From Sternotherus odoratus (taxonomy: Eukaryota; Chordata; Testudines; Kinosternidae): DNA of 64,000 nucleotides. A program made the position numbers and the translations under genes. Positions 12,190 to 24,627 of this stretch are shown here, one piece after another; the stretch's first letter is position 1, and every line of letters starts with the position of its first letter. The notes beneath the pieces are model-generated. The model was not told the origin of the DNA. It did not search any database and was given only the letters and a program-made list of their open reading frames with translations. The DNA lies in NCBI GenBank assembly GCA_032164245.1, contig JAVMKO010000026.1:584598-648597 (forward strand), given 5' to 3'.

Positions 12190-13625
12190 CTACTCAAATG
12201 AAGGCAGATGTGGATTGCATTCTCGTTTCAGAGCTAGTAGTGAAAGTTAAATAGTTGCTCATATAAAGCAATTTTCACGAACGGATCCATGCCAAACTGA
12301 TATCGATTGCATTGTCAGTTTGGCGCTAGACCTAATAGGGGAAAAGTTGCTCATATAAAGAAATTTTCACAAACGGATCCGTGCCACAATTTCTGCAGTA
12401 CCTTAAAATTGAAGGCAGATGTAGATTGCATTATCAATTCAGAGAAGGAAGTGAAAGTGAAATAGTTGTGCATAGAAACCAATATTCACGAACGCATCTG
12501 TAACAAAAGTTCAGCAATACATTCAAACTACATGTAGCTGAAGATTGCATTCTCAGTTTGGCGCTAGCAATAAGAGGGGAAAAGTTGCTTATATAAAGTA
12601 ATCTGTACCAAAAGCACAGGAATACATTCAAACTACATGCAGAGGTAGACTGCATTGTCAGTTTGGCGCTAGCAGTAATAGGGAAAAAATTGCTCATATA
12701 AAGAAATTTTATCAGACGGATCTTTACCAAAAGCACAGCAATCCATTCAAACTACATGTAGATGTAGATTGCATTGTCAGTTTGGCGCTAGCAGTAAGAG
12801 GGGAAAAGTTGCTCATCTAAAGAAATTTTAACAAACGGATCTGTACCAAAAGTTCAGCAATACATTCAAATGACATTCTGAGTTGGATTGCATAGTCAGT
12901 TTCGAGCTAGACCTAATAGGGAAAAAGTTGCTCATAAAGAAATTTTAACAATCGGATCTGTACCAAAAGTTCAGCAATACTTTCAAACTACATGTAGATG
13001 TAGATTGCATTGTCAGTTTGGCTCCAGCAATAAGAGTGGAAAAGTTGCTTATATAAAGTAATTTTCAAGAACGGATCTGTACCAAAAGCACAGCAATACA
13101 TTCAAACTACATGTAGATGTATATTGCATTGTCAGTTTGGCGCTAGCTGTAAATGGGGAAAAGTTGCTTATATAAAGTAATTTTAACAAACGGATCTGTA
13201 CCAAAAGTTCAGCAATACATTCAAATGACATGCTGAGTTGGATTCAATTATCAGTTTGGCGCTAGACCTAATAGGGGAAAAGCTGCTCATATAAAGAAAT
13301 TTTCACAAACGGATCCGTGCCAAAATATCTGCAGTACCTGTAAATTGAAGCCAGATGTGGATTTTATACTCAATTCAGAGCTAGTAATGAAAGTTAAATA
13401 GTTGCACATAGAAACCAATTTTCACAAACGGATCTGTACCAAAAGCACAGCAATACATTCAAACTACATGTAGATGTAGATTGCATTGTCAGTTTTGCGG
13501 TACGAGAAAAAGGGGAAAAGTTGCTTATATAAAGTCATTTTCACGAACCGATCTGTACCAAAAGTTCAGCAATACATTCAAATGACATGTAAATGTAGAT
13601 TGCATTGTCAGTTTGGCGCTAGGCT
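12190..13625. repeat. Satellite A, block 2
   Basis: The same ~120-bp unit as 10,225-11,180, with about twelve diverged copies. It ends at the same junction (...GGCGCTAGGCTTAAAAGATGAA) as block 1, which shows that A and B were duplicated together as a higher-order unit. Confidence 0.9.
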
Positions 13626-15487
13626 TAAAAGATGAATTTTTTTTGAATTTTTAAAAATGATCAAACGTGAAAAAAGCTCAAAGATTCGGAAAAATATCAA
13701 AAATAAAAAAAAATTACTTTTTATAAAATGATCAAAAATATTGAAAATGCACCAAAATTCAGAAAAGACAAAAAAATCAAATGATTCTCGAATTTTTGAA
13801 AAATTAATAAGGTGAACATTGCTCAAAAATTCAGAAAAGGCTGTGAAAATAAAAAAATTCTCGAATTTCTGATAAATGATCAAAAAGGTGAAAAATGCAA
13901 AAGAATTCAGAACAGGCGCAAAAAATAAAAAACCTAGTTTTTGAAAAATAATCAAATACGTGAAAAATGCACAAAAATCAGAAAAGGCTCAAAATATTTT
14001 CTAATATTTGAAAAATGATCAAAAAGGTCAAAAATGCTGAGGAATTCACAAAAGGCTCAAAAAATCAAAAGATTCTCAAATTTTTGAAAAATTATCAAAG
14101 TGAACATTGCTCAAAAATTCAGAAAAGGCTCTAAAAATAAAAATAATCTTGAATTTTGGAAAAATGATCAAAAAGGTGAAAAAAGCTCAAAAATTCAGAA
14201 ATATCTAAAAAAATAGTTTTCAAAAAATGATCAAAAAGGTGAAAACTGCTCAAAAATTCAGAAAAGGCTCAAAAGATGAATTTTTTTTGAATTTTTAAAA
14301 ATGATCAAACGTGAAAAAAGCTCACAGATTCAGAAATATCTTAACAAATCAAAAAAAATTAGTTTTTATAAAATGATCAGAAATGTTGCAAATGCTCCAA
14401 AATTCAGAAAAGACTCAAAAAATCAAAAAATTCTCGAATTTTTGAAAAATTATCAAAAAAGTGAATATTGCTCAAAAATTCAGAAAAGGCTGTAAAAATT
14501 TAAAAAAATGGAAATTTTGAAAAATGATCAAGAATTCAGAGAAGGCTCAAATAACTAAAAAATTCTCAAATTTTTGAAAAATGATAAAAGGTGAAAATGA
14601 ATTCAAAAAGGCTCAAAAAATCAAAATATTTTAAATTTCTGATAAATGATCAAAAAGGTGAAAATGGAAAAGAATTCAGAGCAGGCACAAAAAATCAAAA
14701 AATTCTTGTATTTTTGAAAAATTATCAAGGTGAAAAATCCTCAAAAATTCAGAAAAGGCCCAAAAAATTGAAAAATTCTCAAATTTATCAAAAATCATAA
14801 AAGGTGAGAAATTCTCAAGAATTCTGAAAAGGCTCAAAAAATCAAAAATTTCTCTAATTATTGAAAAATGATCAAAAAGTTGAAAAATGTTCAAAAATAC
14901 TGAAAAGGTTAAAAAAACCAAAACAAATTTAAATTTTTAAAAATGATCAAAAAGGTGAAAAATGCTGAGGAATTCACAAAAGGTTCAGAAAATCAAAAGA
15001 TTCTCAAATTTTTGAAAAAATATCAAGGTGAACATTGCTCAAAAATTCGGAAAAGGCTCTAAAAATAAAAATAATCTTGAATTTTTGAAAAATGATCAAA
15101 AAAGTGAAAAATGCTCAAAAATTCAGAAAAGGCTCAAAAAATGAAACAATTTCTGATTTTTTGAAAAATGATAAAAAAATGTTGAAAATGCTCCAAAATT
15201 CAGAAAAGGCTCAAAAAATCAAAAAATTCTCAAATTTTGGAAAAATGATCAAATATTCAGAAAAGGCTCCAAAAATAAAAAAAATTGAAATTTTGAAAAA
15301 TGCTCAAGAATTCAGAAAAGGCTCAAAATATGTTCTAATTTTTGAAAAATGATCAAAAAGGTGAAAAAAGGTCAAGAATTCAGGAAAGTCTCTAAAAATG
15401 AAAAAAATCGAGAATTTTTGAAAAGTGATCAAAAAGGTGAAAAATGCTCAAAAAATATAAAATTCTCATATTTTTGATAAATGATCA
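13626..15487. repeat. Satellite B, block 2
   Basis: AT-rich satellite B again. Its first ~130 bp repeat the start of block 1 almost exactly (11,172 versus 13,612). A stretch at about 14,755-14,935 matches 11,325-11,505, which shows further internal segmental duplication. The array ends near 15,487 at the first non-repetitive sequence. Confidence 0.9.
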
Positions 15488-15581
15488 ACCTGATGAACAG
15501 ACTGTTGGGCCTGTGGGGAATTCACTGTCTGTGGAGAAGCACTTCTAGGCATTGGGATTCCGAGCTACATTAAAGTGGCAT

Positions 15582-16712
15582 TGTCACGTTACTGAAATAA
15601 TTTGGGATCCTATAGATCATTGGTGCAACCAGGGTCCTATAGTGGCACCAAATCTTATGTACAGGGGGTCAGAATGGGTGCCTACGACAAGGTTATGAAT
15701 TGCTAATTATGAATATGCCATTAATATGTGTGTATCTTTTTTGAAACTAAAGTTATGAATATTGGATATAGGGTGCCTGTACTTCAAACTGATGCTTGGC
15801 TGCTGGGTGAAATCTCAGACAAGCTGTTGTTAACATGGCTGGCCTGGCTGATGGGCCATTAAGGGACATCAACTACACAATGGACTTTGTATATGCCTTT
15901 CCACACCCGAGCTTCTCTAGGAATGTCAACTTCCTGGTCAGAAACTAAATCCTGGAGAGTCTGGTAATTGGATCATGTGGCTATGGATCTCCATTTTGCA
16001 ACCGGACCCCGCATAAGAAGGAGGAGGGTCTTGGCCCAGAAGAGAGAGTCTATAAAAGCTGGAAGAAGCATCCTCCATTTTGTCTTCTACCTCCAGCCTT
16101 CAGACTGCCTTGTTTCCAGCTTTGGATGGAACTTTGCTATACAGGGGAACTCTGGACAAAGGTGCTGACCCATCCCTGGAGGGGATGCTTTCCAAAGACT
16201 TTGATTTAAACCTGCAGTTTATTCTACCTTTGCTGTACGCCTGAACCAAGAGATGTGCCATTACTGCATGTAAATGATTTCTTTTAACCATTCTTAACCC
16301 TCACCTATACCTTTTTCCTTGTATAATAAACCTTTAGATTTTAGATTCTAAAGGATTGGCAACAGCGTGATTTGTGGGAAGATCTGATTTGTATATTGAC
16401 CTGGGTCTGGGGCCCGATTCTTTGGAATTGGGGAGAACCGTTTTCTTTATTTGGGGGATTGGTTTTCATAACCATTGATCCCCAGGACAGGTGGCTGCTG
16501 GTGGTGATACTGGGAAGCTGGAGTGTCTAAGGGAATTGCTTGTGTGACTTGTGGTTAGCCAGTGGGGCGAAACCAAAGTCTTTTCTGTTTGGCTGGTTTG
16601 GTTTGCCTTAGTGTGGAAAAACCCCAGCTTTGGGCTGTAGTTGCCCCTTTGAAAGCAATGTGTCCTGATCTGACACTCACAGTTGGATCCCACCAGGAAC
16701 AGCACCGGCACA
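15582..16712 (+). mobile_element. Solo LTR, family L1k, complete with TSD
   Basis: TGTCACGTTACTG... to ...CCGGCACA, 1,131 bp, flanked by a perfect 5-bp duplication GGCAT (15,577-15,581 and 16,713-16,717). The promoter TATAAAAG is at 16,051-16,058 and the poly(A) signal AATAAA at 16,325-16,330, giving + orientation. It is the best reference copy of this LTR family in the window. Confidence 0.93.
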
Positions 16713-18086
16713 GGCATGAAGGAAAAGAAACAGTTAATGCTTTAGAACAGTTTGGGGGGGGGGGTTGGATTATATTAGAAGGTGACAGGCGAACACCCTT
16801 AAGAGGAGGCAGCCGTCCCTGTCAAAAAAATCATCTCCCCTCTCCACTTGAGTGACAGCCTAAATCGTTCCTTACCCAGGCAGAGCCCCAGGATTGGAAT
16901 CAGCAGCAGCAATAAAACCTCTGTAGGTAGCAGGAACCAACACAAACTGCTTTGTCTTATGTAAAAGGATAAATGGACACAAATCAGATATTAGGAATGG
17001 CAATATGCAAATACCTGTAGGAGGACACGTCAGTCTCCCTGGACACACAATAAGAGATTTAAAGGTCACCATCCTGCAGCAAAAAAACTTCCAGACCAGA
17101 TTTCAAAGAGAAACTGCTGAGCTACAGTTCATTTGCAAATTTGACACCAGGCATGAAGGGGAGGAAAAGAGAATTGCCTTTCAAAATCCTAGTCCTGCCT
17201 TTGTCTGAGGTGGGACTCTAAGTTCCTGCTAGAGTGGAGGAGTTAAAGTTAGTTGGGTTTTGTGTGCTTAAAGTCCATGCATCCTTTCATCCCAGCCCTG
17301 GTATTTCTCTAGTAGCCACTGTACCCTGGTAGCAGCAAAGAAAGTTTCCACCCAACCAGGAGAACCCAGGCTGGGATTAAAGACAGATTCAAACTTTTCC
17401 TCTCTCCCTCTTTGGAATCAAGTTCATGTTTTTGCCAGGAGTTAAAGCAGCGTGAACTCCCACAGTCTGGATCGATGTCACAAGATCCCAGTGTCTCCAT
17501 GGAAGACAATTTGTTACATCCCAGATGAGTGGAGTTAAATCAGGTCTCAGCCTGAGTCCTTTGAACTTAATCCTGAGGATATTGTACCACCAAGGAGCCA
17601 TGTCCCACCTCATTTCATACAGAACACAATTTCCTTTGCAGAGACACAGGAACAGCAAGATCTTTCTCTGTCCCTTGTGGAAAGCAGGGTGTCAAATTCC
17701 ACAGAACCTTCCTCTTCTGCAATAGAAACAATGAACGAGCCGGGGGCCCTAGGCACAGCCAGCCCTGACAGTGAGATGTTCCCTCCCCTTTTCCTTCATG
17801 CTGCTGTTGTTATTTCATGGAATGTCTGGGATGGGGAAAAAGCTGAGTTCACTCCAGGGGAAGGGAAAAAAGGACCCTGAAAATCTCAGGGCCTCAGGGA
17901 AAACCCAAATGATACCACCGGGAAAACTGAGATGCAGGGGAAAGGGACTGTGGGAATTGTCAAGGTGGGGAATGAATAACAATGTACAATGAGATCCACC
18001 TCATTAACCATCCACACAGGCTAATCACCCTGAAGATGGAAGAGAAACCATGAGAGGTTCTTTGCTGTTCAGCCATGGGAACAGTA
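16713..18086. other. No gene recognised
   Basis: Apart from a poly-G run near 16,754-16,764, I see neither repeats nor coding exons with convincing splice borders. Short open frames are present but resemble no family I recognise. Confidence 0.4.
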
Positions 18087-18319
18087 CAGTGAAACCTCGA
18101 TATAACAGACTAATTCGGGTAAGGGGGTGTCCGTTAAAGCCGAAAGTCCGGCAGAGGAGCCAGCAGGCAGGCAGCCCACCCGCCAGCAGGCGGGATCCGG
18201 GAGCAGACAGCCCGCCCGCAGGTGGGACCCGCGAAAAACGGATTTCGGATGGAGCGGAAATTTTGTCCGTTGCATCCGAAGTCCGTTAAATCGGGGTCTG
18301 TTAAATCGGGGTTTCACTG
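18087..18319. mobile_element. Tigger/pogo-like MITE with TA target site
   Basis: 233 bp starting CAGTGAAACCTCGATATAAC and ending GGGGTTTCACTG. The ends are inverted repeats, and a TA dinucleotide lies on both sides (18,085-18,086; 18,320-18,321). The CAGTG-start termini with CCTCGATATAAC are of the pogo/Tigger branch of Tc1-mariner. It has no transposase, so it is non-autonomous. Confidence 0.85.
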
Positions 18320-18356
18320 TACTATCATATGCATATGATCTCTATCACACTCATGC

Positions 18357-18377
18357 ACTCACACACACACACACACA
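18357..18377. repeat. (CA)n microsatellite
   Basis: Simple AC dinucleotide run immediately after the Tigger-like element. Confidence 0.9.
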
Positions 18378-18379
18378 AA

Positions 18380-19746
18380 CATACTCCATCTTGCCATTGT
18401 TACAAACAAGTTGCTCCCCTTAACTGCACTGGCCAGGTGAGTTAGGTGGGGGGGTGGAGCTGGGCTATGCCGATCCAGATCGATGCTCTGAAGTTGACAA
18501 AATGAGACCGGGGGTCTTCTGCAAAACACCTCACTTTTATAGCAGCTTGTCTCCTATGCAAATCTGTCCCAGAATCACTGAATCTGTGACAGTTGGTCCT
18601 TTGTGTCTCTGGTTGTTGTTCCAATGCTGCAGAGAAGGTGTTCCAAAAAGAAGGTGCTTGCTTCTAACCCCCGAGGCCCTCAGTATGTCTGATCTTCTTT
18701 AGTCAGCCCACTTGACACATTTGATTGTCCTTGCTTCTGGCTCCCATTCCCTCTCCAAGGGTTGCGGCTATCTGGAGGTGCCTGCCTTCCAGGCCTTCCT
18801 CATTCACATCTTGTTAATTCAACAGGGCAATTGATTACAAATTGGGAGAAAGATCTTATTCTACTCCTAACAAAAAGACATTTTTCTTCTACCTTAATTA
18901 TCCTACCTTAGGGGCTATAATATATTGCCAAAAGTTTAACACAGAGTTTCTAACACAAGGTTATATGAAAAGTTAACACAAAAGTCATATAAAAGTTACA
19001 CAAAAATGCATAGATTTATCTACATGTGTGTGGAGTTGAAGGAGCATCTTCTTGGAATCCAGGCTGGAGAATAAAGGCCTCTGGGCATGTAGCATGTTCC
19101 TCCCCTGCACACACTACACAACTACATCCAATAGCCCTAAGGAATTAGAATCACCTGCTGCCTTCCCCTGTCCTGCTGGATCCCCAAAGGAGAGAGTAGA
19201 GAGAGAGTGTCACAAAGATTGCTGTGTTATGCTTTGCTGAGCCAGTGAGAGAAGTGGGAGCTGATGTCGGGCTGGCCCCTTCCCTTTGCCTAAGGATTGG
19301 TTGCTTCCAGCAGCTGTCTGAACATAGAGATGGAGTGCCAACACATTCACTCTTTCACAACACACACACACTCTTTCTCTCTCTCTGTCCTGCCACACAC
19401 ACTTCAATTGAAAAGCAGCTGGCAGTCTAGTAGGATGCTCATGGAACAACGGGATAGAGAAACCTGCATCATGTGATGCTGTGCCGGCCCATAAGCCATT
19501 GCAAATCCTTCCCAAAACACCCTGCAGCCAGTTGCATAGTGTGATAGCTACCCACAGTGCACTGCTCTCTGGGGCGATGCAAGAGTTGCTAGAGTGGATG
19601 CAGTCTGTGGTGACACAAGGAACTTAGTGTTAACTAAAGCAGCATAACTCTGCTGTGTAGACATAGCCTGAGAATGAGACAAGACTTAGCTCCCCTTCAC
19701 ACAAAGGATGATCAGGGACTGAAACTAAAGAACCAGGTTTTCCTCT
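18380..19746. other. No gene recognised
   Basis: Mixed-composition sequence without a coding exon or a repeat family that I can name. A (TCTC)/(CA) low-complexity patch lies at 19,358-19,402. Confidence 0.4.
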
Positions 19747-19823
19747 GTAGTTGACAGGATTTGAACCTGGGCAGAGACCCCACTAAATTTCAAGTCCATC
19801 GCCAACCACTCAGCCACGACTAC
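19747..19823 (-). pseudogene. tRNA-Ser(UGA)-derived pseudogene
   Basis: Read on the minus strand, the 77-nt segment starts GTAGTCGTGGCTGAGTGG (acceptor plus A box), has the CTTGAAA anticodon loop (UGA) and a B-box-like GGTTCAAATCC, and ends CAACTAC pairing with the 5' end. The anticodon stem no longer pairs fully, one acceptor pair is mismatched, and the molecule is shorter than a normal serine tRNA. A dead gene or SINE head is therefore more likely than a working tRNA. Confidence 0.75.
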
Positions 19824-20009
19824 TTGCTTGACTGGGGTGTCTCATGACACTAGTGTTTTTCTCACTGTGTGATCGCTTCCAATTGTTTCCTCAAACCAGA
19901 TACCACAACACACTCACTGCTGTGCCATTGTGTAAGTCTGTCCATGGTTGAACAGCAAGAATTCCTGCCCCTTTCCTGTCTAGCTGGACCAAAATGAGAG
20001 CTTGTTTGT

Positions 20010-21031
20010 GGTTACTTACGTTGCTGTAGAATGGTCCTTAATGATTTGCACCAGCTGCTCCTCGGCTTCCCTGGGGCACTGATACTGTGTCTGAGGGGTC
20101 CCCATTCACCTACAATTCTAACACAAACATCCATTTTTCCACATTCTTTTTCGTCCAGACTCTTGGAAGTTTTACACACCATTCTTCCCTCTGGTCAGCT
20201 GTAAGAGTCGCAATTGTCTCATTCTTCCCCCTCTCCACAATACTGTTATATCTCTTTGTGGATAAATATGGGGGGAAGATCATCTAATCTCCAGAAAGAG
20301 CCTCAAGGTAAATCAATTATAAAATTATTTTTAAATTGCTAATCTGTGCCCAAAATGACTTTGTTAGTCATCTACTTGGTTTGAATTCAATCCCCTGATG
20401 TCTTGAAGAATTAAACCAAAAAAAGGAAACCCTGCCCTACAAATGGGACCTGTATCCATTCTTGTCCAGTACTGGGCTTTCCTTGCAATGATTGCAGGAC
20501 CACTGGCTGACCCTTAATTCCTTTTTGAGGGCTTGCTTTAATTAGAGAAACCAAGGCTCCAGTATCAATTAGGGCTAAGGTAGGAGCTTGGTACCCTGCG
20601 GAATGTGGAGTTGGGGTCTTCCCCAGTGTCCCAGGTCAATTTCCCTATAGGTTTCCACTGCTGCGCTCCTCCATTATTCAGCATGGACTCTGTTCAGCAG
20701 CTCCCCCAAAATTTTACCAGGTCCTCCTCTACTGGAGGAGGAGGAGGGGGAGGCGCACTTGGGCTCACTACCTCTACCACATTTTTCCACTGTTCTTCTT
20801 GTAATCTTGTAACCTCTTTAATAAGGTCAGTCATAGGTGCTCGGTCCCACTTTTCTCTATCTCCTCCCAACTTCATCAGAGCTCTCCATATTATGTTGCA
20901 CATGTCAGCCTTATTGGTGTCTGAGTCATCAGACTGCTTACCTTCATCATACCCATGATAATTCGGTAACTCTGGATATAGTCTACCTTTTCCCCGGTTA
21001 CTTCCTCCTGCTCTGGGATCATCCTCTAGAA
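20010..21031 (-). pseudogene. Endogenous retrovirus gag-pro remnant
   Basis: On the minus strand, a Gag-like frame at 20,694-21,031 has a proline run (SAPPPPPPPVEED) and the charged stretch LIKEVTRLQEEQW. It is followed at 20,555-20,575 by the retroviral aspartic protease active-site motif LIDTGA in another frame. The Gag frame stops at 20,694 and its upstream part is cut by the hAT terminus at 21,032. No reverse transcriptase was found nearby. It is an old, broken copy; its class cannot be assigned from this much sequence. Confidence 0.6.
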
Positions 21032-21730
21032 CAGGGGTGGGTGAACATTTTGGCCCAAGGGCCACGTTTGGTTTCAAAATTGTGCGAAGGGCTAGAGGGT
21101 GGGGTAGGGAAGGCTGTGCCTTCCCAAACAGCCTAGCCCTGCCCCCTATCCAACCCCCACCCACTTCCCACCCTGTCTGCCCAGCTAAGAACTCCCAACC
21201 CAACCAGCCCCCCATTCCCGATTGCCCCCTCTGAAGGCCCCCACTCTAACTGCCAGCCCAGGACCCAACCTCCTATTTAAGTCCCCCTGTTCTTTGTTCC
21301 ATGATCCCCCCCACCCCTAACCACCACCCCTGGGACCCAACCCCCTATTGAAACCCCCCAGCTCTTTGTTCCTAACTGACCCCTACCAAGACCCCCCACC
21401 CTAACCACCCCCCGCGACCTCACCACCTAAGCCCCCGCACCCGCTTACCATGCTCAGCCAAGGGCAGGGCCCCTGCAGCTTGTGGCACTTGGCCCGGCTC
21501 TGGCACCCCGGCCCAGGACCACAGGGCCCCGCAGCTGGCAGTGCTCCCGGCACCCCAGCTCAGAAGCATGGAGCCCTGTGATGGCCGACACTCACCTGGC
21601 CTGTGGACCCCGAACTGGAAGCACTGGGCCACACAGCTTGCCTGGTGGCCCGACACAGCTGGCAGAGTTCCTGGCACCCCAGCCCTGCTGCTGGTGGCAC
21701 TCCTGGCGCCCTGGCTCAGAAGTTTGGAAC
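21032..21730. mobile_element. hAT-type transposon fragment (CAGGGGTGGG terminus)
   Basis: Starts CAGGGGTGGGTGAACATTTT followed by GGCCCAAGGGCCACGTTTGG, the terminus of a common sauropsid hAT family, then C-rich internal sequence. The opposite terminus was not found, so the right boundary is approximate. It interrupts the retroviral Gag frame. Confidence 0.6.
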
Positions 21731-21964
21731 CCTTCACCAGTTCTCATAGGTGAGCCAATCCAAAGCCTGGATCTACACAATAGGAAGTCAGTCCTTAAGA
21801 AAGATTTTAATTAAAGGAAAAAAGAAAGAAACAAATCCTTTATAAAAATCAATGGAAAAGCACAGTCACAAAAAGAATCAGAGGAAAATCCCCACACCAT
21901 AGAGGAATTCCCCCCTCTGCTGAGTTTTAAAGTTACAAAAAACAAAGGGATATTCCCCCTGAAA

Positions 21965-22828
21965 CAGGGGTGGGGAACCTTTTTTCTGTCAATGGCCATT
22001 TGGACATTTATAATGTCATTTGTGGGCCACTCCCCGGCATGAGGAAGCCCAGGCTGGCAAGGGGCCAGCGGGGGAAACCCCAAAGCAGTGGCAGGCGGAG
22101 TGCTTAGCCCTGCACTGCTTTGGGGTTTCCCCCGCTGGCCCCTTGCCAGCCGGAGTCCAGCCGCCTGCCCCGGTCAGCTCCCACTATCAGCCTGGGTGAT
22201 CAGCATTTACCCCCACCCAACCTCCCCCATCTAACTGCCTTTCCTCCCCCACCCCTGCCTGGCCCGGCCCATCCCACCGAACCTAACCTCCTCCCCCTCC
22301 CACTCCCAATCCAGCCTCCTGCCCCCCATGCCTGACCCGCCCAGCCCAGCCTCCCCCCACCAAACCTCCTTCACTCCCACACCCACGCCTTGCCCACCGC
22401 GCCCAGCCTGGCCTCCCCCCCACCCCCTTGCCTGCCCCCCAGCCCAGCCTCCCCCCCACACACCCTCTTGACAGTCGGCTCCCCGCGGCTCCTCCTTTCA
22501 CCACCCGGCTAATGGTGGCTGCACGGCGCTGGCGGCTCCCCAAGGTGTGAGCCACCCTCGCCTGGCGGCCCACGTGGTGCCAGCGGCTCCCCCAGGCGCG
22601 AGCCGCCCCCGCCTGGTGGCCCACGTGGCACTGGCAGCTTCCCCAGGCATGGGCCGCCCCCACCTGGTGGCCGTGCGGTGCCGGCGGCTCCCCCAGGCGC
22701 GAGCTGCCCCTGCCTGGCAGCCCGCACACGTCCCGGAGGCTGCGGCGCATCCCCAGCCCCACCGCGGGCCAGACAGAATGATTTGGCGGGCCGTATAAGG
22801 CCCGCGGGCCAGAGGTTCCCCACCCCTG
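21965..22828. mobile_element. hAT-type transposon (864 bp), complete
   Basis: Termini CAGGGGTGGGGAACCTTTTT and GAGGTTCCCCACCCCTG. Flanking 8-bp duplications CCCTGAAA and CCCTAAAA differ by one base. The interior is very GC-rich with tandem GC-rich segments (22,500-22,740). It is the same family as 28,421-29,211 but in opposite orientation. Confidence 0.88.
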
Positions 22829-23018
22829 CCCTAAAACCTGAGAAATTCACAAGTAAGAAACAAATATAAACCTGATACGCCTTGCCTGACTTGTTTACTT
22901 TCTCCTTCCTGCTTAGAAATATAGAATTAGATGGGGAGAAGAAAAGCTGGCTGATTCCTTTGGCTTCCAAAATGAACGGCAACAGACTAAAGCACACAGA
23001 CAAAAGCTTCCCTCCCCC

Positions 23019-24169
23019 TGTGACGGTGCTGTTCCTCGTGGGATCCAACTGTGAGTGTCAGATCAGGACAGATTGCTTCCAAAGGGCAACTACAGCCCAA
23101 AGCTGGGGTTTTTCCACACTAAGGCAAACCCAACCAGCTAAACAGAAAAGACTTTGGTCTCACCCCACTGGCTAACCACAAGTCACACAAGCAATCCCCT
23201 TAAGACACTCCAGATTCCCAGTATCACCACCAGCAGCCACCTGTCCTGGGGACCAATGGTTATGAAAACCAGTACCCCAAATAAGGAAAATGGTTCTCCC
23301 CAATTCCAAAGAATCAGGCCCCAGACCCAGGTCAATATACAAATCAGATCTTACCACAAATCACGCTGTAGCCAATCCTTTAGAATCTAAAATCTAAAGG
23401 TTTATTATAAAAGGAAAAAGGTATAGGTGAGGGTTAAGAATGGTTAAAATAAATCAATTACATGCAGTAATGGCACATCTCTTACTTTAGGCTTGCAGCA
23501 AAGGTAGAATAACTGTCTAATCAAAGTCTTTGGAAAGCATCTCCTGCAGAGATGGGGTCAGCACCTTAGTCCAGATTTCCCAGAGTAGCAAAGTTCCATC
23601 CAAAGCTGGAAACAAGGCAGGCTGAAGACTGGAGGTAAAAGACAAAACTGGAGTGGCTGTAGCAGCTTCATTTATAGTTTTTTTTTCCAGGTGCAAACAC
23701 CTCTTTCTTCCTGCTGAGAAAAGTTCAGCCCCATGGAGTCCTGGAGTCACATGGGCAGATCACATGTCTATGCATGACTCATCATTTGCAGGCAGAAGCC
23801 ATTATGCCCAGGCTTTCTCTTGTAGACTTTTTGTCTGGATTGGAGCATTCCAAGCTCCCAGAGTCCATTGTGTTGCTGATAGTCCCTTAATGGGCCATCA
23901 GGCAGCCCAAGCCCAGCTGACGCCCAGTATTCAGGAATCTTCTTCCCCAGCAGAGCACAATATTTGGAAAGACAGACAGTCCAGAGCCAATATTATAGCT
24001 CTAACTACAAAATTGATACACACATATCACTGGCATATTCATAATCAGCCATTCATAACTTGGTTGTAGGCACCCATTATGACCCCCTGTACATAAGATT
24101 TGGTGCCACTATAGGACCCTGGTTGCAGCAATGATTTATAGGGTCCCAAATTATTTCAGTAACGTGACA
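23019..24169 (-). mobile_element. Solo LTR, family L1k, minus orientation
   Basis: TGTGACGGTGCTGTTCCTCG... to ...AACGTGACA, about 1,151 bp, the reverse complement of the LTR at 15,582. CCCCC on both sides (23,014-23,018 and 24,170-24,174) is compatible with a 5-bp target duplication, though a homopolymer is weak evidence. Confidence 0.88.
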
Positions 24170-24623
24170 CCCCCCTGCAAAGACCCCTTCCAGTTCCCAA
24201 ACCCCTCCTTCAGCTGAACCCCCAGCCCTGAGCCAAACCCCCTGCGCTGAGCCTTCTGCTGCACCCTGTACCCTTGACCCACTGCCACACCCCTCACTTT
24301 TGCACCCCACACCCCAACTCCCCACCCTGAGCCCACTGCTGCACCCTGCACACCTCCTCCACCTCAACTCTCTGAACTGAGAACCCACGTCTCTCCTGCA
24401 CCCTCTGGGGGCAGGGAAGAGGTGGAGTTGGGGTGGGGACTTCAGGGAAGGGGTTGGAATGGGGGCAGAAAAAGGTTGGGAAGAGGCAAGGCAGGGGCAT
24501 CATGGAAGGGGTGGAGTGGTGGCAGGATCAGGGCAGCCAGGGGGGTGGCATCAGTGATAGTCCTTGGGCCAATGCACTAGTCCTCATGTGGCCCTCATGG
24601 TCAAATGGATTTTGAGACCCCCC
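24170..24623. mobile_element. hAT-like remnant ending at the zinc-finger exon
   Basis: C-rich then G-rich low-complexity sequence ending ...GATTTTGAGACCCCCCTG. Inverted, that end reads CAGGGGGGTCTCAAAATCC, a hAT-type terminus. It abuts the 3' end of the zinc-finger reading frame. The other terminus is missing. Confidence 0.5.
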
Positions 24624-24627
24624 TGTC

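Noticed and set aside
10225..13625. CRISPR-like array
   Set aside because: Repeats are contiguous with no unique spacers of constant size, and the context is a vertebrate genome; it is satellite DNA.
11316..15352. Lysine- and phenylalanine-rich open frames within the AT-rich satellite
   Set aside because: They follow from the repeat composition, recur with the satellite unit on both strands and have no domain or splice context.
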